A DNA stretch of 64,000 bases. Source: Lepas anatifera (taxonomy: Eukaryota > Arthropoda > Thecostraca > Lepadidae). Of this stretch, positions 21,868-31,797 are shown one piece after another (positions within the stretch are counted from its first letter, which is position 1; every line of letters begins with the position of its first letter). Both the position numbers and the translations under genes were made by a program. The DNA is taken from positions 1,019,422-1,083,421 of the forward strand of contig JAOTON010002091.1 of NCBI GenBank assembly GCA_034440635.1, in the 5' to 3' direction. The notes under the pieces were generated by a model, which saw nothing but the letters and a program-made list of their open reading frames with translations, had not been told where the DNA came from and did not search any database.

Positions 21868-22242
21868 TTAAACACCTGCGCTGGAGAGGGATCTGACACT
21901 AACAAGTACTGGAGGGGGAGGGTGATAGACTACCTCTGAGATCTCAGAAACTAAGAAGTTTAGAAGAACGCTGGTTAGAGGTGGGTGGGTGGAGCTATGA
22001 AAAGGAACGTTTTAGCCAATTTTGGTTGACCCAGGCCAATATATTCAAGGTCACATGTTGTCCATGCTTGGGACCTATTGTAAAAATGTTGACCGGGGTC
22101 ATAGAGGGAAGATCGCAAAGAATATTTCCCAAGCACTGGGGTCGGGGTCATTCAAGGCCATTGCCCCATGACATCACAATATGGTATACGCCCTATAATA
22201 TATACTATAATCACCGACATCAGAGTGCAGGCGCGGGCGTCA
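21868..22242 (+). mobile_element. Family H element, 5' part, cut off by the satellite
   Basis: It starts at TTAAACACCTGCGCTGGAG, with the duplicated inner box ACTAACAAGTACTGGAGGGG, GAGATCTCAGAAACTAAGAA, GTTGACCCAGGCCAATATAT, the GACCGGGGTCATAGAGGGAA box and CATGACATCACAATATGGTA, all as in 62084-62480. At 22243 it changes abruptly into the 40-bp satellite. The second half of the element is absent. Confidence 0.8.
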
Positions 22243-23674
22243 GGGCTGGAACAGTTCTCCAGTGCGCTCGCTCCTCAGTGCTGGGCTGGAACAGTTGTCC
22301 AGTGCGCTCGCTGCTCAGTGCTGGGCTGGAACAGTTCTCCAGTGCGCTCGCTCCTCAGTGCTGGGCTGGAACAGTTGTCCAGTGCGCTCGCTGCTCAGTG
22401 CTGGGCTGGAACAGTTCTCTAGTGCGCTCGCTCCTCAGTGCTGGGCTGGAACAGTTGTCCAGTGCGCTCGCTGCTCAGTGCTGGGCTGGAACAGTTCTCC
22501 AGTGCGCTCGCTCCTCAGTGCTGGGCTGGAACAGTTGTCCAGTGCGCTCGCTGCTCAGTGCTGGGCTGGAACAGTTCTCCAGTGCGCTCGCTCCTCAGTG
22601 CTGGGCTGGAACAGTTGTCCAGTGCGCTCGCTCCTCAGTGCTGGGCTGGAACAGTTCTCCAGTGCGCTCGCTCCTCAGTGCTGGGCTGGAACAGTTCTCC
22701 AGTGCGCTCGCTCCTCAGTGCTGGGCTGGAACAGTTCTCCAGTGCGCTCGCTCCTCAGTGCTGGGCTGGAACAGTTCTCCAGTGCGCTCGCTCCTCAGTG
22801 CTGGGCTGGAACAGTTCTCCAGTGCGCTCGCTCCTCAGTGCTGGGCTGGAACAGTTCTCCAGTGCGCTCGCTCCTCAGTGCTGGGCTGGAACAGTTCACC
22901 AGTGCGCTCGCTCCTCAGTGCTGGGCTGGAACAGTTCTCCAGTGCGCTCGCTCCTCAGTGCTGGGCTGGAACAGTTCTCCAGTGCGCTCGCTCCTCAGTG
23001 CTGGGCTGGAACAGTTCTCCAGTGCGCTCGCTCCTCAGTGCTGGGCTGGAACAGTTCTCCAGTGCGCTCGCTCCTCAGTGCTGGGCTGGAACAGTTCTCC
23101 AGTGCGCTCGCTCCTCAGTGCTGGGCTGGAACAGTTCTCCAGTGCGCTCGCTCCTCAGTGCTGGGCTGGAACAGTTGTCCAGTGCGCTCGCTCCTCAGTG
23201 CTGGGCTGGAACAGTTCTCCAGTGCGCTCGTTCCTCAGTGCTGGGCTGGAACAGTTCACCAGTGCGCTCGTTCCTCAGTGCTGGGCTGGAACAGTTCTCC
23301 AGTGCGCTCGCTCCTCAGTGCTGGGCTGGAACAGTTCACCAGTGCGCTCGCTCCTCAGTGCTGGGCTGGAACAGTTCTCCAGTGCGCTCGTTCCTCAGTG
23401 CTGGGCTGGAACAGTTCTCCAGTGCGCTCGCTCCTCAGTGCTGGGCTGGAACAGTTCACCAGTGCGCTCGCTCCTCAGTGCTGGGCTGGAACAGTTCACC
23501 AGTGCGCTCGCTCCTCAGTGCTGGGCTGGAACAGTTCTCCAGTGCGCTCGCTCCTCAGTGCTGGGCTGGAACAGTTCTCCAGTGCGCTCGCTCCTCAGTG
23601 CTGGGCTGGAACAGTTCACCAGTGCGCTCGCTCCTCAGTGCTGGGCTGGAACAGTTCTCCAGTGCGCTCGCTCC
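22243..23674 (+). repeat. 40-bp tandem satellite, about 35.8 copies, no indels
   Basis: Unit GGGCTGGAACAGTTCTCCAG then TGCGCTCGCTCCTCAGTGCT. The phase is held exactly over 1432 bases, so every unit is 40 bases. Variation is confined to a few positions: TTCTCC/TTGTCC/TTCACC and CGCTCC/CGCTGC/CGTTCC. The first nine units alternate between two types, an 80-bp higher-order unit. The unit has no stop in any + frame, so three overlapping long frames (up to 582 codons) appear, all the same 40-residue repeat shifted. No evidence of a gene. Confidence 0.97.
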
Positions 23675-24279
23675 GTTGCATCTAGTAGCCTGCCGACTGT
23701 GCTTGGCGACAATAGCATTCGTCGAGTGAATCTGTTCAGCTAAAACCAAGGGCGTCACCACGGATTTTCCAGTGGGGGAGGGGGTTGGAGCCAGAGTGGA
23801 GGGGGTAGTGGTTGAACATTTAAAACCCCTACGTCCGCTAAAATTCGGAATTTTTTATGGAATTTCCGGCCAACAGTGGAAAGGCAACCCCACCCCCCCA
23901 CTTTCCAGGAGTTGGGGAGGCGGCCCACCCAGCCCCTCTTCCCCTACCCCTGTGGCGATGCTCCTGCTCAAAACATACCATTTCCAAAAACAATGTCGGC
24001 TCGATGAGGGATTTGTGTGGGGAGTCGATTACTGTGACCCCCGGCAAAGACACGCGAATTGAGTTGTCCGGTCAGGGTGTCGTCCCGTAATCCTCAAGTG
24101 GTTGAATCCCCACAATGTCTTAGAACTGGACTGCTGAAGCTCAGCTTCACCCGGTGTCGGACGACGCCATGCGAGAGGCAGCCACCGTCCGAGTTGTCAA
24201 CGCGACCGAGTCCATCTGGACGGCATCCTGGCCATCACATCGTCAGCAACGCAGACAGACTCTTCTGCAGAATTTCCTA
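23675..24279. other. Unassigned; one MITE-like end
   Basis: AAGGGCGTCACCACGGATTT at 23748 resembles the end of the hAT-like MITEs at 25078 and 60590. The partner end is not found. 24060-24279 can be read in a frame that continues beyond the inserted MITE at 24280. Confidence 0.4.
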
Positions 24280-24732
24280 TTAAAGGGAATGTGGCTCCTT
24301 GGTCGTATCCTGGAATTTAGTGTTATTAGGCGTACTTTTAGTAAAAAATAATGAAACCACTCACGATTTCTCTGAAAATGTACAATAAGCTCAATATTTG
24401 GTTTTTAAAAACACTCCTCTAGAAAAAGAAATAAATATCAGCCTGTGGATTATATCACGATCTGGCAACCACGACCATACTTGAAACGCTTCAAGGGCTT
24501 CGATTGGCTGATGCTCATCGTGACGTCAGCATATGTCGTCATACCAGTAGCTCACAACAATGGCCGCCGGCGACGGGGGCTGAGGGGGCTGGTGTCAGGT
24601 AGGTTTTAGCTTTTCTACGGAAATATCGAGTTCCAAGACAAATGAAATATGGGAGTGCCGGGTTTTCCGACCTGCTTTACAACTTGGCTATCTCAGTTAA
24701 AATCACGTTGTGAAGGTGCCACTTCCCTTTAA
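24280..24732 (+). mobile_element. TTAA MITE family 1, copy 5 (complete)
   Basis: 453 bases from TTAAAGGGAATGTGGCTCC to AAGGTGCCACTTCCCTTTAA, TTAA on both sides. Very close to copy 4 (the same GGCGTACTTTTAGTAAAAAA variant), so these two share a recent source. Confidence 0.9.
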
Positions 24733-25069
24733 CACTGCCGGCGTCGCTTCGCAAGTACGAGGTCGTCGCAAGTACGAGGTCGATCCGGACCAGGTGACTG
24801 AGATTACGACATCTGTAAGTGTTTCTTCATTTAATAAATGCACGTGGCGGCGCTTACAAGGTTATACCAGAAACAAAATGAAAAAGCTTCCAAGCGTCGT
24901 GAATAAAGGTCCAGATTCTTTCAGCCAGCAAATGTCAAGATTAAGCCATGCCAAAGATTTCGAAAAGACGATGACACAGCTGAAAGAAAGACAAATCAAG
25001 TGAGAAAATCAAAACACTGTAGCACCGTATTCCTGGTCAGTGAGAAAACACACACGAGAGTTTGGTGCC
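24733..25069 (+). other. Open frame next to the MITE, weak exon candidate
   Basis: The frame TAGVASQVRGRR, KYEVDPDQVTEITTS, then CTWRRLQGYTRNKMKK and MSRLSHAKDFEKTMTQLK runs to a stop at 25001. It can be followed upstream across the MITE site (SSAEFPI before it). ACATCTGTAAGTG at 24808 resembles a donor splice site. I recognise no family. The run may be part of an unknown element or exon that the MITE interrupted. Confidence 0.3.
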
Positions 25070-25077
25070 ACCATGCA

Positions 25078-25287
25078 CAGGGCCGCCGCCACGGAATTTT
25101 CACAGGGAGGGGGGTTGGCGGACCAAGGCTGGTGCGGACCGGTGGAGGCAACTTTTGAGCACATTCGGTACCTGACAAAATTAATGACACTAAACCAGGA
25201 TTGCTTTGGGAGAGGGGGAAGATGTCCCCTGGTTGGCCAACAGGGGAGGACGGGCTCCCCGTCCCCTCCCCGCTTTCGGCGCCCATG
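25078..25287. mobile_element. hAT-like MITE with 8-bp target duplication
   Basis: Ends CAGGGCCGCCGCCACGG and TTTCGGCGCCCATG. The flanks ACCATGCA at 25070-25077 and 25288-25295 are identical, an 8-bp duplication as made by hAT transposases. The terminal repeats are imperfect. Copies of the same family start at 23748 and 60587. Confidence 0.75.
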
Positions 25288-25295
25288 ACCATGCA

Positions 25296-26135
25296 CCCAG
25301 TCAGATGAAAAGAAGATTTACGCGTCAGCAGGGTGTCTAGCAGAGCCGAATCCCAGGCCCAGAAACAACCTCAGCCAAGAGGCTGCAGAGTGTATGCGGG
25401 AGTTGTACAGAAGTGATGAGGTTAGCCGCATGGTGCCGTGGTGAAAACACTGTGTTTCGGTTACAAACAAGGAAACGGGCAAGAGGGGACTAGTGCAAAA
25501 GCGTTTTAGTGCTATGCAGTTGTTGGCTTTTAAGTCGTACATCGTTGCTAAGGAGTATAACAACGTAGAATCGATGGTCGATGGCGGCAGAATGTAAAAT
25601 ATTGTGACGCATGGCGTAACGTATACGTAACATTATATATTGCTCTTCCTCTGAGTTGGAGCGAGTGTCGGCCCTGCGCAGAGCATGCAATTGTAGCGAT
25701 GTGTGTTGCGTGCAACACTGTTTGCAACATAAAACAGGCGGGGCAGACAACACCAGACAGACAGACGACAGAGCAGACAGACAGACAGACTGACCACGAC
25801 GAGACCGGTAAAGCGACCAGATTAAAACCACTCTGAGAACTACTGTTACGCTGCGCTCCATGCATTTTGTCATGTGGTTCTGACACACATTTGGGCAGAA
25901 ACAGCACCCGCTCAATGATCAGATGGACGAATGTACCACACGTTCTGGAAGACCTTGCGCTTTAAAAACAGTTTTCTTCTTGCTAAACGAATGCATTGAA
26001 ACACACAACATTAACTACGAAGCGAAATGTGCGCCCACTGTTCTATGGCAACTCTGCTTGACTAAAACAACTGAGCCTTCTAAAGGTAGACACCTGTTCC
26101 TCAAGTAACTTCTGGATCGGCCCGTGGGTCGTGAT
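25296..26135. other. Unassigned with a CAGA microsatellite
   Basis: (CAGA)n-like run at 25750-25795. Minus-strand open frames there owe their Val/Cys/Leu content to this run. No gene supported. Confidence 0.4.
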
Positions 26136-26313
26136 CAGTGGCGGATACAAGGGGGTGGGCTAGGGGGACTCCAGCCCCCTCCTGAGATGTCACAGAGCCT
26201 TTAGTTAATGCACCAGAGCCCATAGTTAATGCATAGCCGGAGGTTCTCCCAAGGTAATGGAGGGGGAGGCTCAAGCTCACTAACCCCCTGAAAGGTTGTC
26301 CTGGAGCCGCCAC
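26136..26313. mobile_element. CAGTGGCGGAT-type MITE
   Basis: CAGTGGCGGATACAAGG at the left and CCTGGAGCCGCCACTG at the right are imperfect inverted ends; about 178 bases. Same type as 44811-45192 and 51172-51319. No clear target duplication. Confidence 0.65.
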
Positions 26314-27366
26314 TGGCCGCGGTCATTGGTATCAGGGCCGTTAGTTGGCGTTAAAGCAGTCTACTGCCGCGTAATCACTGTCACGTGCTTCGCGATGTCG
26401 TCCGGTCCGCATTGTTCTAGTGTCTAGTGCTGGAACACAACTGCAGAGGCGCGCTCAGGCCGCAACACGGGTGGGGTATAATCACCTGTAAATGCCTATT
26501 TTTTATTCTGGAAATTGCCCACTTAAAAAAAGTCGTTACTTCCCAAAACTGTTTAAAGCAGTTGAATTTCCCCACCACTCTGCCTTATCTGTGTCCGCCT
26601 TTGTTTGTCTGCTTCCGCCAGACAACCAAAGTTGAGAGTCATCCTAAATAACAGCTGTGATCGGGTACCAGACGACAGCTTGGTACGGAGTTAATCTATT
26701 AGCCCTCGCCCTTATGAGGGTCAGATGTATATTTCCCAGTGAGGGGAGGCATAACTCTTGGTCTAACCAATTTATTTTCGCACATAATGTTGAGAAGTTC
26801 ACCTAAGCGATTATGACTGCAAGATGATGAAAGGCTAGTTAGAGGTGCGACGCAAGTATTTTGTTTTTATCAGGTCCGAATTTGCTGGCCCTATGACTAA
26901 AACAATGACACTAAAAACAGTATTACTAAGCCATACCACCCTTGGTCTTGGCTCCTATGGACGGTAACAAAAAAGTAGTAGTTAGCCGGTGGAGGATGAT
27001 TAAGAAATTGTATTATAAACTTCGTGATCAAAGAAACATTCAGGTCGTGAAAAGTAAAAATGTGGCATTTTATGGCTCTAGAAATTATTTATCTCTTATC
27101 ATTGATAGGTCATTATTTTCTGGTGCATATTCTACGGCTCTAGCTCCTGACTGGGTGAACTTATGACCAATTATCAAGCGTCATGATGTTGCTCCGTTTT
27201 CGGAAGATCGAATTTTGTTTAATATAACAATACTACGTAAACCTGTAAAAATAAACTGGCCCTAAATGAGGCCAAAGTCATCTTCTGACCTGATATGGTC
27301 TTAATGCATATCAACTGACTGGCAATGTTAGTGGAAATGATGACGTCAGAATGACCTATCGTTGCT
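26314..27366. other. Unassigned
   Basis: A plus frame at 26942-27166 (WRMIKKLYYKLRDQRN) has a basic, coiled look but no motif I know. Nothing else supported. Confidence 0.3.
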
Positions 27367-27379
27367 AATTTATTGACCC

Positions 27380-27562
27380 TAATAATTGTTGGGGTTTTAA
27401 CGACGCACCAACTACCAGGGTCATACGGCGTCGCCAACTCTCACCCTGTTGGAAGGGATTTTGGGGATCAGATCAACTTAGTCAGAGGCTCCGCCGGGAC
27501 TTGAACCCGGGACCGGTGGCTTAGAAGACAAGGGTGCTATCCACTAAGCCACCTCATCCCCA
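27380..27562 (-). mobile_element. tRNA-derived SINE (family 2) with target duplication
   Basis: A well-kept copy: head GGGGATGAGGTGGCTTAG, B box GGGTTCAAGTCCC, core GTTGGCGACGCCGTATGACC, tail GTTAAAACCCCAACAATTAT. Flanks AATTTATTGACCC (27367-27379) and AATGTATTGACCC (27562-27574) are a 13-bp duplication with one change. Confidence 0.88.
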
Positions 27563-27574
27563 ATGTATTGACCC

Positions 27575-27918
27575 GAGCCTGAAATCCTGTTTATGTAGTA
27601 ATCTGCCCGTCCCGTTGGTAAAGTGTTAACTCTTGCCCCGCTGGAGTCCCAACCGTGACACACTCCGCCAGGGGAGGAGTATGTCCTTCTCTGTATCTAC
27701 TTTCTGGAAAAGCTGAAGTAAAGCTACGTGCGTTGTTTGAAAACTATTGACGAGTCAAGGTGATATTATACGAACTATATAAGTCCGGGTCAGTATTGAG
27801 GCCGTCAGAAACAGATTTTGACGTCATTGGGAGATGTTCCCCATACATTTTTACTGAATAGAGCTAGAACACATATTAAGGAAATCCTCTCATTGTGATC
27901 AATTGAATGCTGTATGAC
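27575..27918. other. Unassigned
   Basis: Scattered TGACGTCA-like words. No boundaries or gene. Confidence 0.3.
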
Positions 27919-28911
27919 TTAACACCAGCCCCCGTGGGCCTCCGAGCCACCTTCGCCACGGTGGGGAGTGTTCGAACACCCCCCTCAAATTTGGCACCTC
28001 TGCGGGGTAGAGAATAAAACGTGAAAGCCGGCGGATAGGGCATACAAGTTCACGGAGAAACTATTTCAGTCACTTTTTGATTCAGGTCAATAGTGTGGTC
28101 ATGACAGGTCAAAGAAGGTGATATGCTAGAGAAGAGTATCTGGGCTCTAGCGTCTGATAGAGTTGAGTTAGACTCAATTTCTAGGCACCATTCGCTTCCT
28201 CTCGTTACGGCGAATCGCATTATATTGATATGACTATACTCTGTCAAAAAATAAAAATGGCCGAACCTAAGATCAAGTCAAGGTCACCATCTAACCTAAG
28301 AGTCAATATGCAAATCAAATGGCTTCCAATAATTATTCAAACGTAATGTTATCAAAATAAAAGCTTTATTGTTATTTTCTGCAAATTGATTGACCCAAGT
28401 CTAAAAACGTGTATAAGTAGCCAAATATGACCTCTCAGAGGTCACAGGTCAAAACTTGCAACATGAACCTAGAAAGGGGCCCAGGATATTACGATATGGA
28501 GATCATGAAGGTATTCTCAGCTATATCTACACAAATACAGCCCAATTATTGTTTTCCCCATACATTGTCAATGGAGAGGTCATGATCTGTATTTGACCCT
28601 AGGTCATTGATATAAAAATACGGGAACATGTTTTGTAGCGCTCGGCCGGCCCATTATGTGATATGACTTTCCATTGGATATATTTACCCTGTGCTTACTT
28701 ATGCTATCTTAATTGTTTTTAGAGGTAAGGTCACTTGACGTGCACTGGTGAAGTGACCTGATATGACCTGACGTTAAACTTTTGGAAAAAGTTGCGGAAT
28801 CGATCAAGGAAAGGTGAACTAAGTACAGCGGCGCTTCGCGCCACTGTTTTTTGGTGCCGCCGGAAAGACCCGAGGGGGATATTCAAACACCCCCCCACCG
28901 GGGCGAGGGCT
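27919..28911 (-). mobile_element. Family G TGACCT-rich TTAA element
   Basis: About 990 bases from TTAACACCAGCCCCCGTGGG to CCACCGGGGCGAGGGCT. Landmarks: CGAGCCACCTTCGCC near the left end, TTACGGCGAATCGCATTA, TATGACCTCTCAGAGGTCAC (an inverted half-site pair), CATTGTCAATGGAGAGGTCA, and the CAGCGGCGCTTCGCGCC then CCGGAAAGACCCGAGGGG right end. It serves as the empty-site reference for the SINE-containing copy at 32.98-34.32 kb. Confidence 0.78.
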
Positions 28912-29017
28912 CACCATGCTAGGTCAAGTGGTGAGAGTAAACTGACCTCAAACCAAGTTAGGGTCATATGCTGACCTGGTATGGTTACGTTGCGCATTAA
29001 TAGACACCCAGTGACAA

Positions 29018-29320
29018 TACAAGCACGATAAAAGGAGAATGGGGGGGAGCAAGCAGGGCACTTTCCCCTATCAAACCTCAACGTCTCCTGAAATGGTCGC
29101 GGCGCCATTTGAAAGGTCGATGGCGCTCCCTGAAATGCCAATTTGCCCCTAGGATGCGAGTATCGGCGCCACCGCAATAGGATTTAGCGCCTGCCTGATA
29201 TATTTTATCGCCCAAAAGTGGCGCACCCCTGGCCCGGATGGCGTCCCCCTCCCCCTGACAATCTTTCTCTCCCCGATCGGAAATCCTGGATGTGCCTAAG
29301 GGACTGCGTGCCAAACCCCA
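29018..29320. repeat. GGCGCC-rich interspersed repeat
   Basis: Landmarks: CTGAAATGGTCGCGGCGCC, GAAAGGTCGATGGCGCTCCC, AGGATGCGAGTATCGGCGCC, GGATTTAGCGCC..CTGATA, CGCCCAAAAGTGGCGCACCC. The same chain recurs at 38.81-38.99 and 60.17-60.44 kb. No terminal repeats assigned. Confidence 0.65.
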
Positions 29321-29406
29321 TGCCGAGCGGAGACCCGCTACTTTAGGAAATTGATAGGTAAGTTAATTTCAAAAAATAATTTGCCGGGGCGGTAAGATCC
29401 AGACTT

Positions 29407-29760
29407 GCCGCCCCGGTAGCTCAGTTGGTAGAGCGTTGGGCTCCGGCCCGCTGCTCAGAAGCATGCAGTGGCAGTGCATGTCCAGGCTTGGGATCGGTTC
29501 CCCTGAGACGCTCCGGCGCTCAAACGTTTACCCGATGTACAGGTCGGCTGGCAACTGACTGGTGAGAGGGTGACCTGAGCGGGGCGGTCGTCCCTGTGCT
29601 TTGTGGGACGTTAAACTTTGGCTTCTAAATTAACCCTCCATTGTGGGAGTTTCTCGTTCGGGTGGTGGGGTCGAGGTCTCCGTGACAAGTCCCTTGATGA
29701 CTTTAGTGAGACTCCGACTCCAACAGTCGAACTGGGAGCAACTTGTACAAAATTTATTTT
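29407..29760 (+). mobile_element. tRNA-derived SINE (family 1)
   Basis: Head GCCGCCCCGGTAGCTCAGTT (A box TAGCTCAGTTGG), a B-box-like GGATCGGTTCC at 29490, then a central domain (GTACAGGTCGGCTGGCAAC, GACTGGTGAGAGGGTGACC, TTTGTGGGACGTTAAAC) and a unique tail (GACTCCGACTCCAACAG..AAAATTTATTTT). Unrelated to family 2 in its core. Related copies at 29.9 and 33.47 kb. Confidence 0.85.
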
Positions 29761-29895
29761 AGAAAAATCATAAAAAGGTAAGGTCCTACAGGCCGACGGG
29801 TACCGAGTCTGTCGGTGCTAAACGATCCAGGAATCGCTTCGCTGGAAATATCCAGAACTCCACCGACCCTCCACGGACGTCTGGAATGGAGGTCA

Positions 29896-30085
29896 CCGGC
29901 GTGTTGGTAGAGCTTTGCGTTCCGGCCCGCTCCGAAAACCGTGCAGCGGCAGTGCGCAGGTGAAAGCTTGGGATCGATTCCCCTGAGACGCTCCAGTGCT
30001 TAATACTTATCCGACGTGACGCAACTGGCGCCTGACTGGTGAGAGGGAGACCTAAGCGGGGTGCGCCTTCCTGTGCTTTGCAAGT
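29896..30085 (+). mobile_element. tRNA-derived SINE (family 1), truncated
   Basis: Head GGCGTGTTGGTAGAGC, GGGATCGATTCCCCTGAGA, GCGCCTGACTGGTGAGAGGG and CTGTGCTTTGCAAG match the 29.4 kb copy with many changes. It is cut off at 30085, where RT sequence begins. Confidence 0.75.
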
Positions 30086-30413
30086 GCCCCGAGACGTGTG
30101 ATGAGCTTTTCCACCAGTTGATAACCACGAGTGAGGTGGTTTTTGAGCTGGAATGTCCGGATAGGTGTGCCGAGCAGCTCGAGTTCCTCTGAGGAGATCT
30201 CACGAATGTCCGGTAACACTGTAAACGAAGTGACTTTGTAGCCTGATCCCTCCATGCGTGCGTATCCGTTTCGAGAGACACTACTTCGCATGCGGAAGTT
30301 AATGGTTAGGTTCAGCTTTTCAAGCTCCTTCTTCACTCGTTGCACACTGTTGACTACTTGCGATTAAAGGCCTGCCAGGGTAGCATCATCTAGGTACCAG
30401 ACGTTTATGTTCG
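30050..30413 (-). pseudogene. Non-LTR reverse transcriptase fragment with YLDD
   Basis: From 30410 down the minus strand reads NINVWYLDDATLAG (catalytic Asp pair at about 30380), a stop at about 30363, then VQRVKKELEKLNLTINF (about 30340-30295), GYKVTSFTVLPDIREISSEE, LELLGTPIRTFQLKNHL and LVEKLITRLGALAKH near 30085. The WYLDDATLAG core plus LLGTPI is RT palm and thumb. It is cut by the truncated SINE. The type with YLDD (rather than FADD) differs from the LINE at 1-950. Which clade is uncertain. Confidence 0.75.
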
Positions 30414-30555
30414 TTTTAATTAATTTCGATTAGCCACTTTTAAGATATAAAATCATTTCTGCCTTAATGTTTGCATTGGCCTCGAAACTTTGATGACCTC
30501 TATATGGTGACCTCTTTGACCTTGGGACCTGAAAATGGTTCACATTTTTTGTATA

Positions 30556-30740
30556 AGGGAACTTGGGTACAAAATTTGGTAGAAATCTGAGGGGTTATGG
30601 TGAACTTTCTGGTGCCTACCTGGACGTTTTGTCTTGGAATGACCCACATGGCTCATTCCAGGACAAATTGTCCAGATAGGCACCAAAAAGTTCACCATAA
30701 CCCCTCAGATTTTCACCAAATTTTGTACCCAAGGTCCCCT
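30556..30740. repeat. 185-bp hairpin (foldback element)
   Basis: The left arm AGGGAACTTGGGTACAAAAT...GGTTATGGTGAACTTTCTGG pairs with the right arm CCAAAAAGTTCACCATAACC...ATTTTGTACCCAAGGTCCCC. Arms about 90 bases, few mismatches, loop of about 5 bases near 30648. Probable foldback/MITE. Confidence 0.9.
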
Positions 30741-31313
30741 AAACAAAAGAAAATTTATGCCAAACCTTTCGCTAAATTCTCTGTGAAGCGAAGAAGCATT
30801 TCTTGGACTCTGGTAAGGGAATTTGATATGACTTTGATAACCGATATAGCGTGGGGTTTGCATTGTGTGCCTCGATTGGTTGATATCTCCATTTTCCACA
30901 AGAATACTCATGCTATCCCAGTGCCAGGTCAATGAATATTCGCTGCTTAGTATATCTTTCGTCCTGTTTTATTCTTATCAATGTTTATTTACTTTGTTAG
31001 GGCCACTCCCAACAGGCACACTTGCCCAATTACAGGGCGTAATAACGTAAATGTATAAGTAAATGTAAATGTATGTGAAGTGCACCATCGGTGGCGTTTT
31101 TAGAGACAACTAATATGCTCAGAGTTCGCCTCTCATCCCTCTCCCCTCCAGTAATCGCCAGTCCGGCGTCAATCCACTGGCGGACCCAGCAGTGGGGGCA
31201 AAGGGGCGATGGCCCCCTCCAAAGCCTGAAATAGTTTCGCTGTCCCCCAAAAGAAAGTAGTGCCTGTCGGCCCTGGCGGGTCGGTCGCGCACTGCCGGAT
31301 TGTGTGGGGTATC
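30741..31313. other. Unassigned; GGGGGCA-type transposon end near 31180
   Basis: CCACTGGCGGACCCAGCAG at 31177 resembles the CAGTGGCGGAT family, and TGTTCCTGGATCCGCTGATG near 32615 is a plausible distant partner. Not proven. Confidence 0.35.
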
Positions 31314-31797
31314 AATCTGACCCCTAATCAGACAATTGTATAACAGTGGTTGACAGATATTAACACTTAAACCAACACAGCGGCAGATGAACGCGTTTCG
31401 ACAAAAATTGTCTTTTATTTAGGAGTTGTTGTTGTTGTAGTTGTTGTTGTTTACTTGTTTCTGTATTAGGAGTTGGTTAGCGAGAGAAAAGTTTTATATA
31501 ATAATAACAAAACAATAATGAGGATAAAATAAAAATAGAACATTATTTAAAAAGTGATAAGGCTGATTGTTCATATCAAGCTTGCTTGTCTACATTTTAG
31601 AATAATTAAAGCATTATTGGAATATCCTAAAAACGGTGCCTTATATTTTGTGAGATAATTTTGACAAAATCCAAACGATGAAACTGCTGAATGTCTTGAT
31701 GACGGGTCCTTATCCCTCCTACCATAGATGCTAAGAAGACAATTTTGTCGAAACGCGTATCGCTGCTTGTTGTTTAAGTTTAAATCTGACCCCTAAT
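31314..31797. mobile_element. Insertion with inverted ends between 15-bp direct repeats
   Basis: AATCTGACCCCTAAT occurs at 31314-31328 and 31783-31797. Inside, ACGCGTTTCGACAAAAATTG (31390) is inverted as CAATTTTGTCGAAACGCGT (31740). A (GTT)n tract follows at 31425-31450. The 15-bp direct repeats look like a target duplication. Confidence 0.7.

Noticed and set aside
21981..23743. Three very long + strand open frames (415-582 codons)
   Set aside because: They are the 40-bp satellite read in three phases; the unit lacks stops, and there is no unique coding sequence apart from short flanks.
25490..25915. Secreted or membrane protein on the minus strand (Cys/Val/Leu-rich)
   Set aside because: The hydrophobic run comes from a CAGA microsatellite, and alternative frames overlap fully.
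29407..29480. tRNA gene at the GGTAGCTCAGTTGG sequence
   Set aside because: The A and B boxes are too far apart and are followed by SINE core and tail; it is a SINE head, not a tRNA. The same holds for the GGGTTCAAGTCCC sites of family 2.
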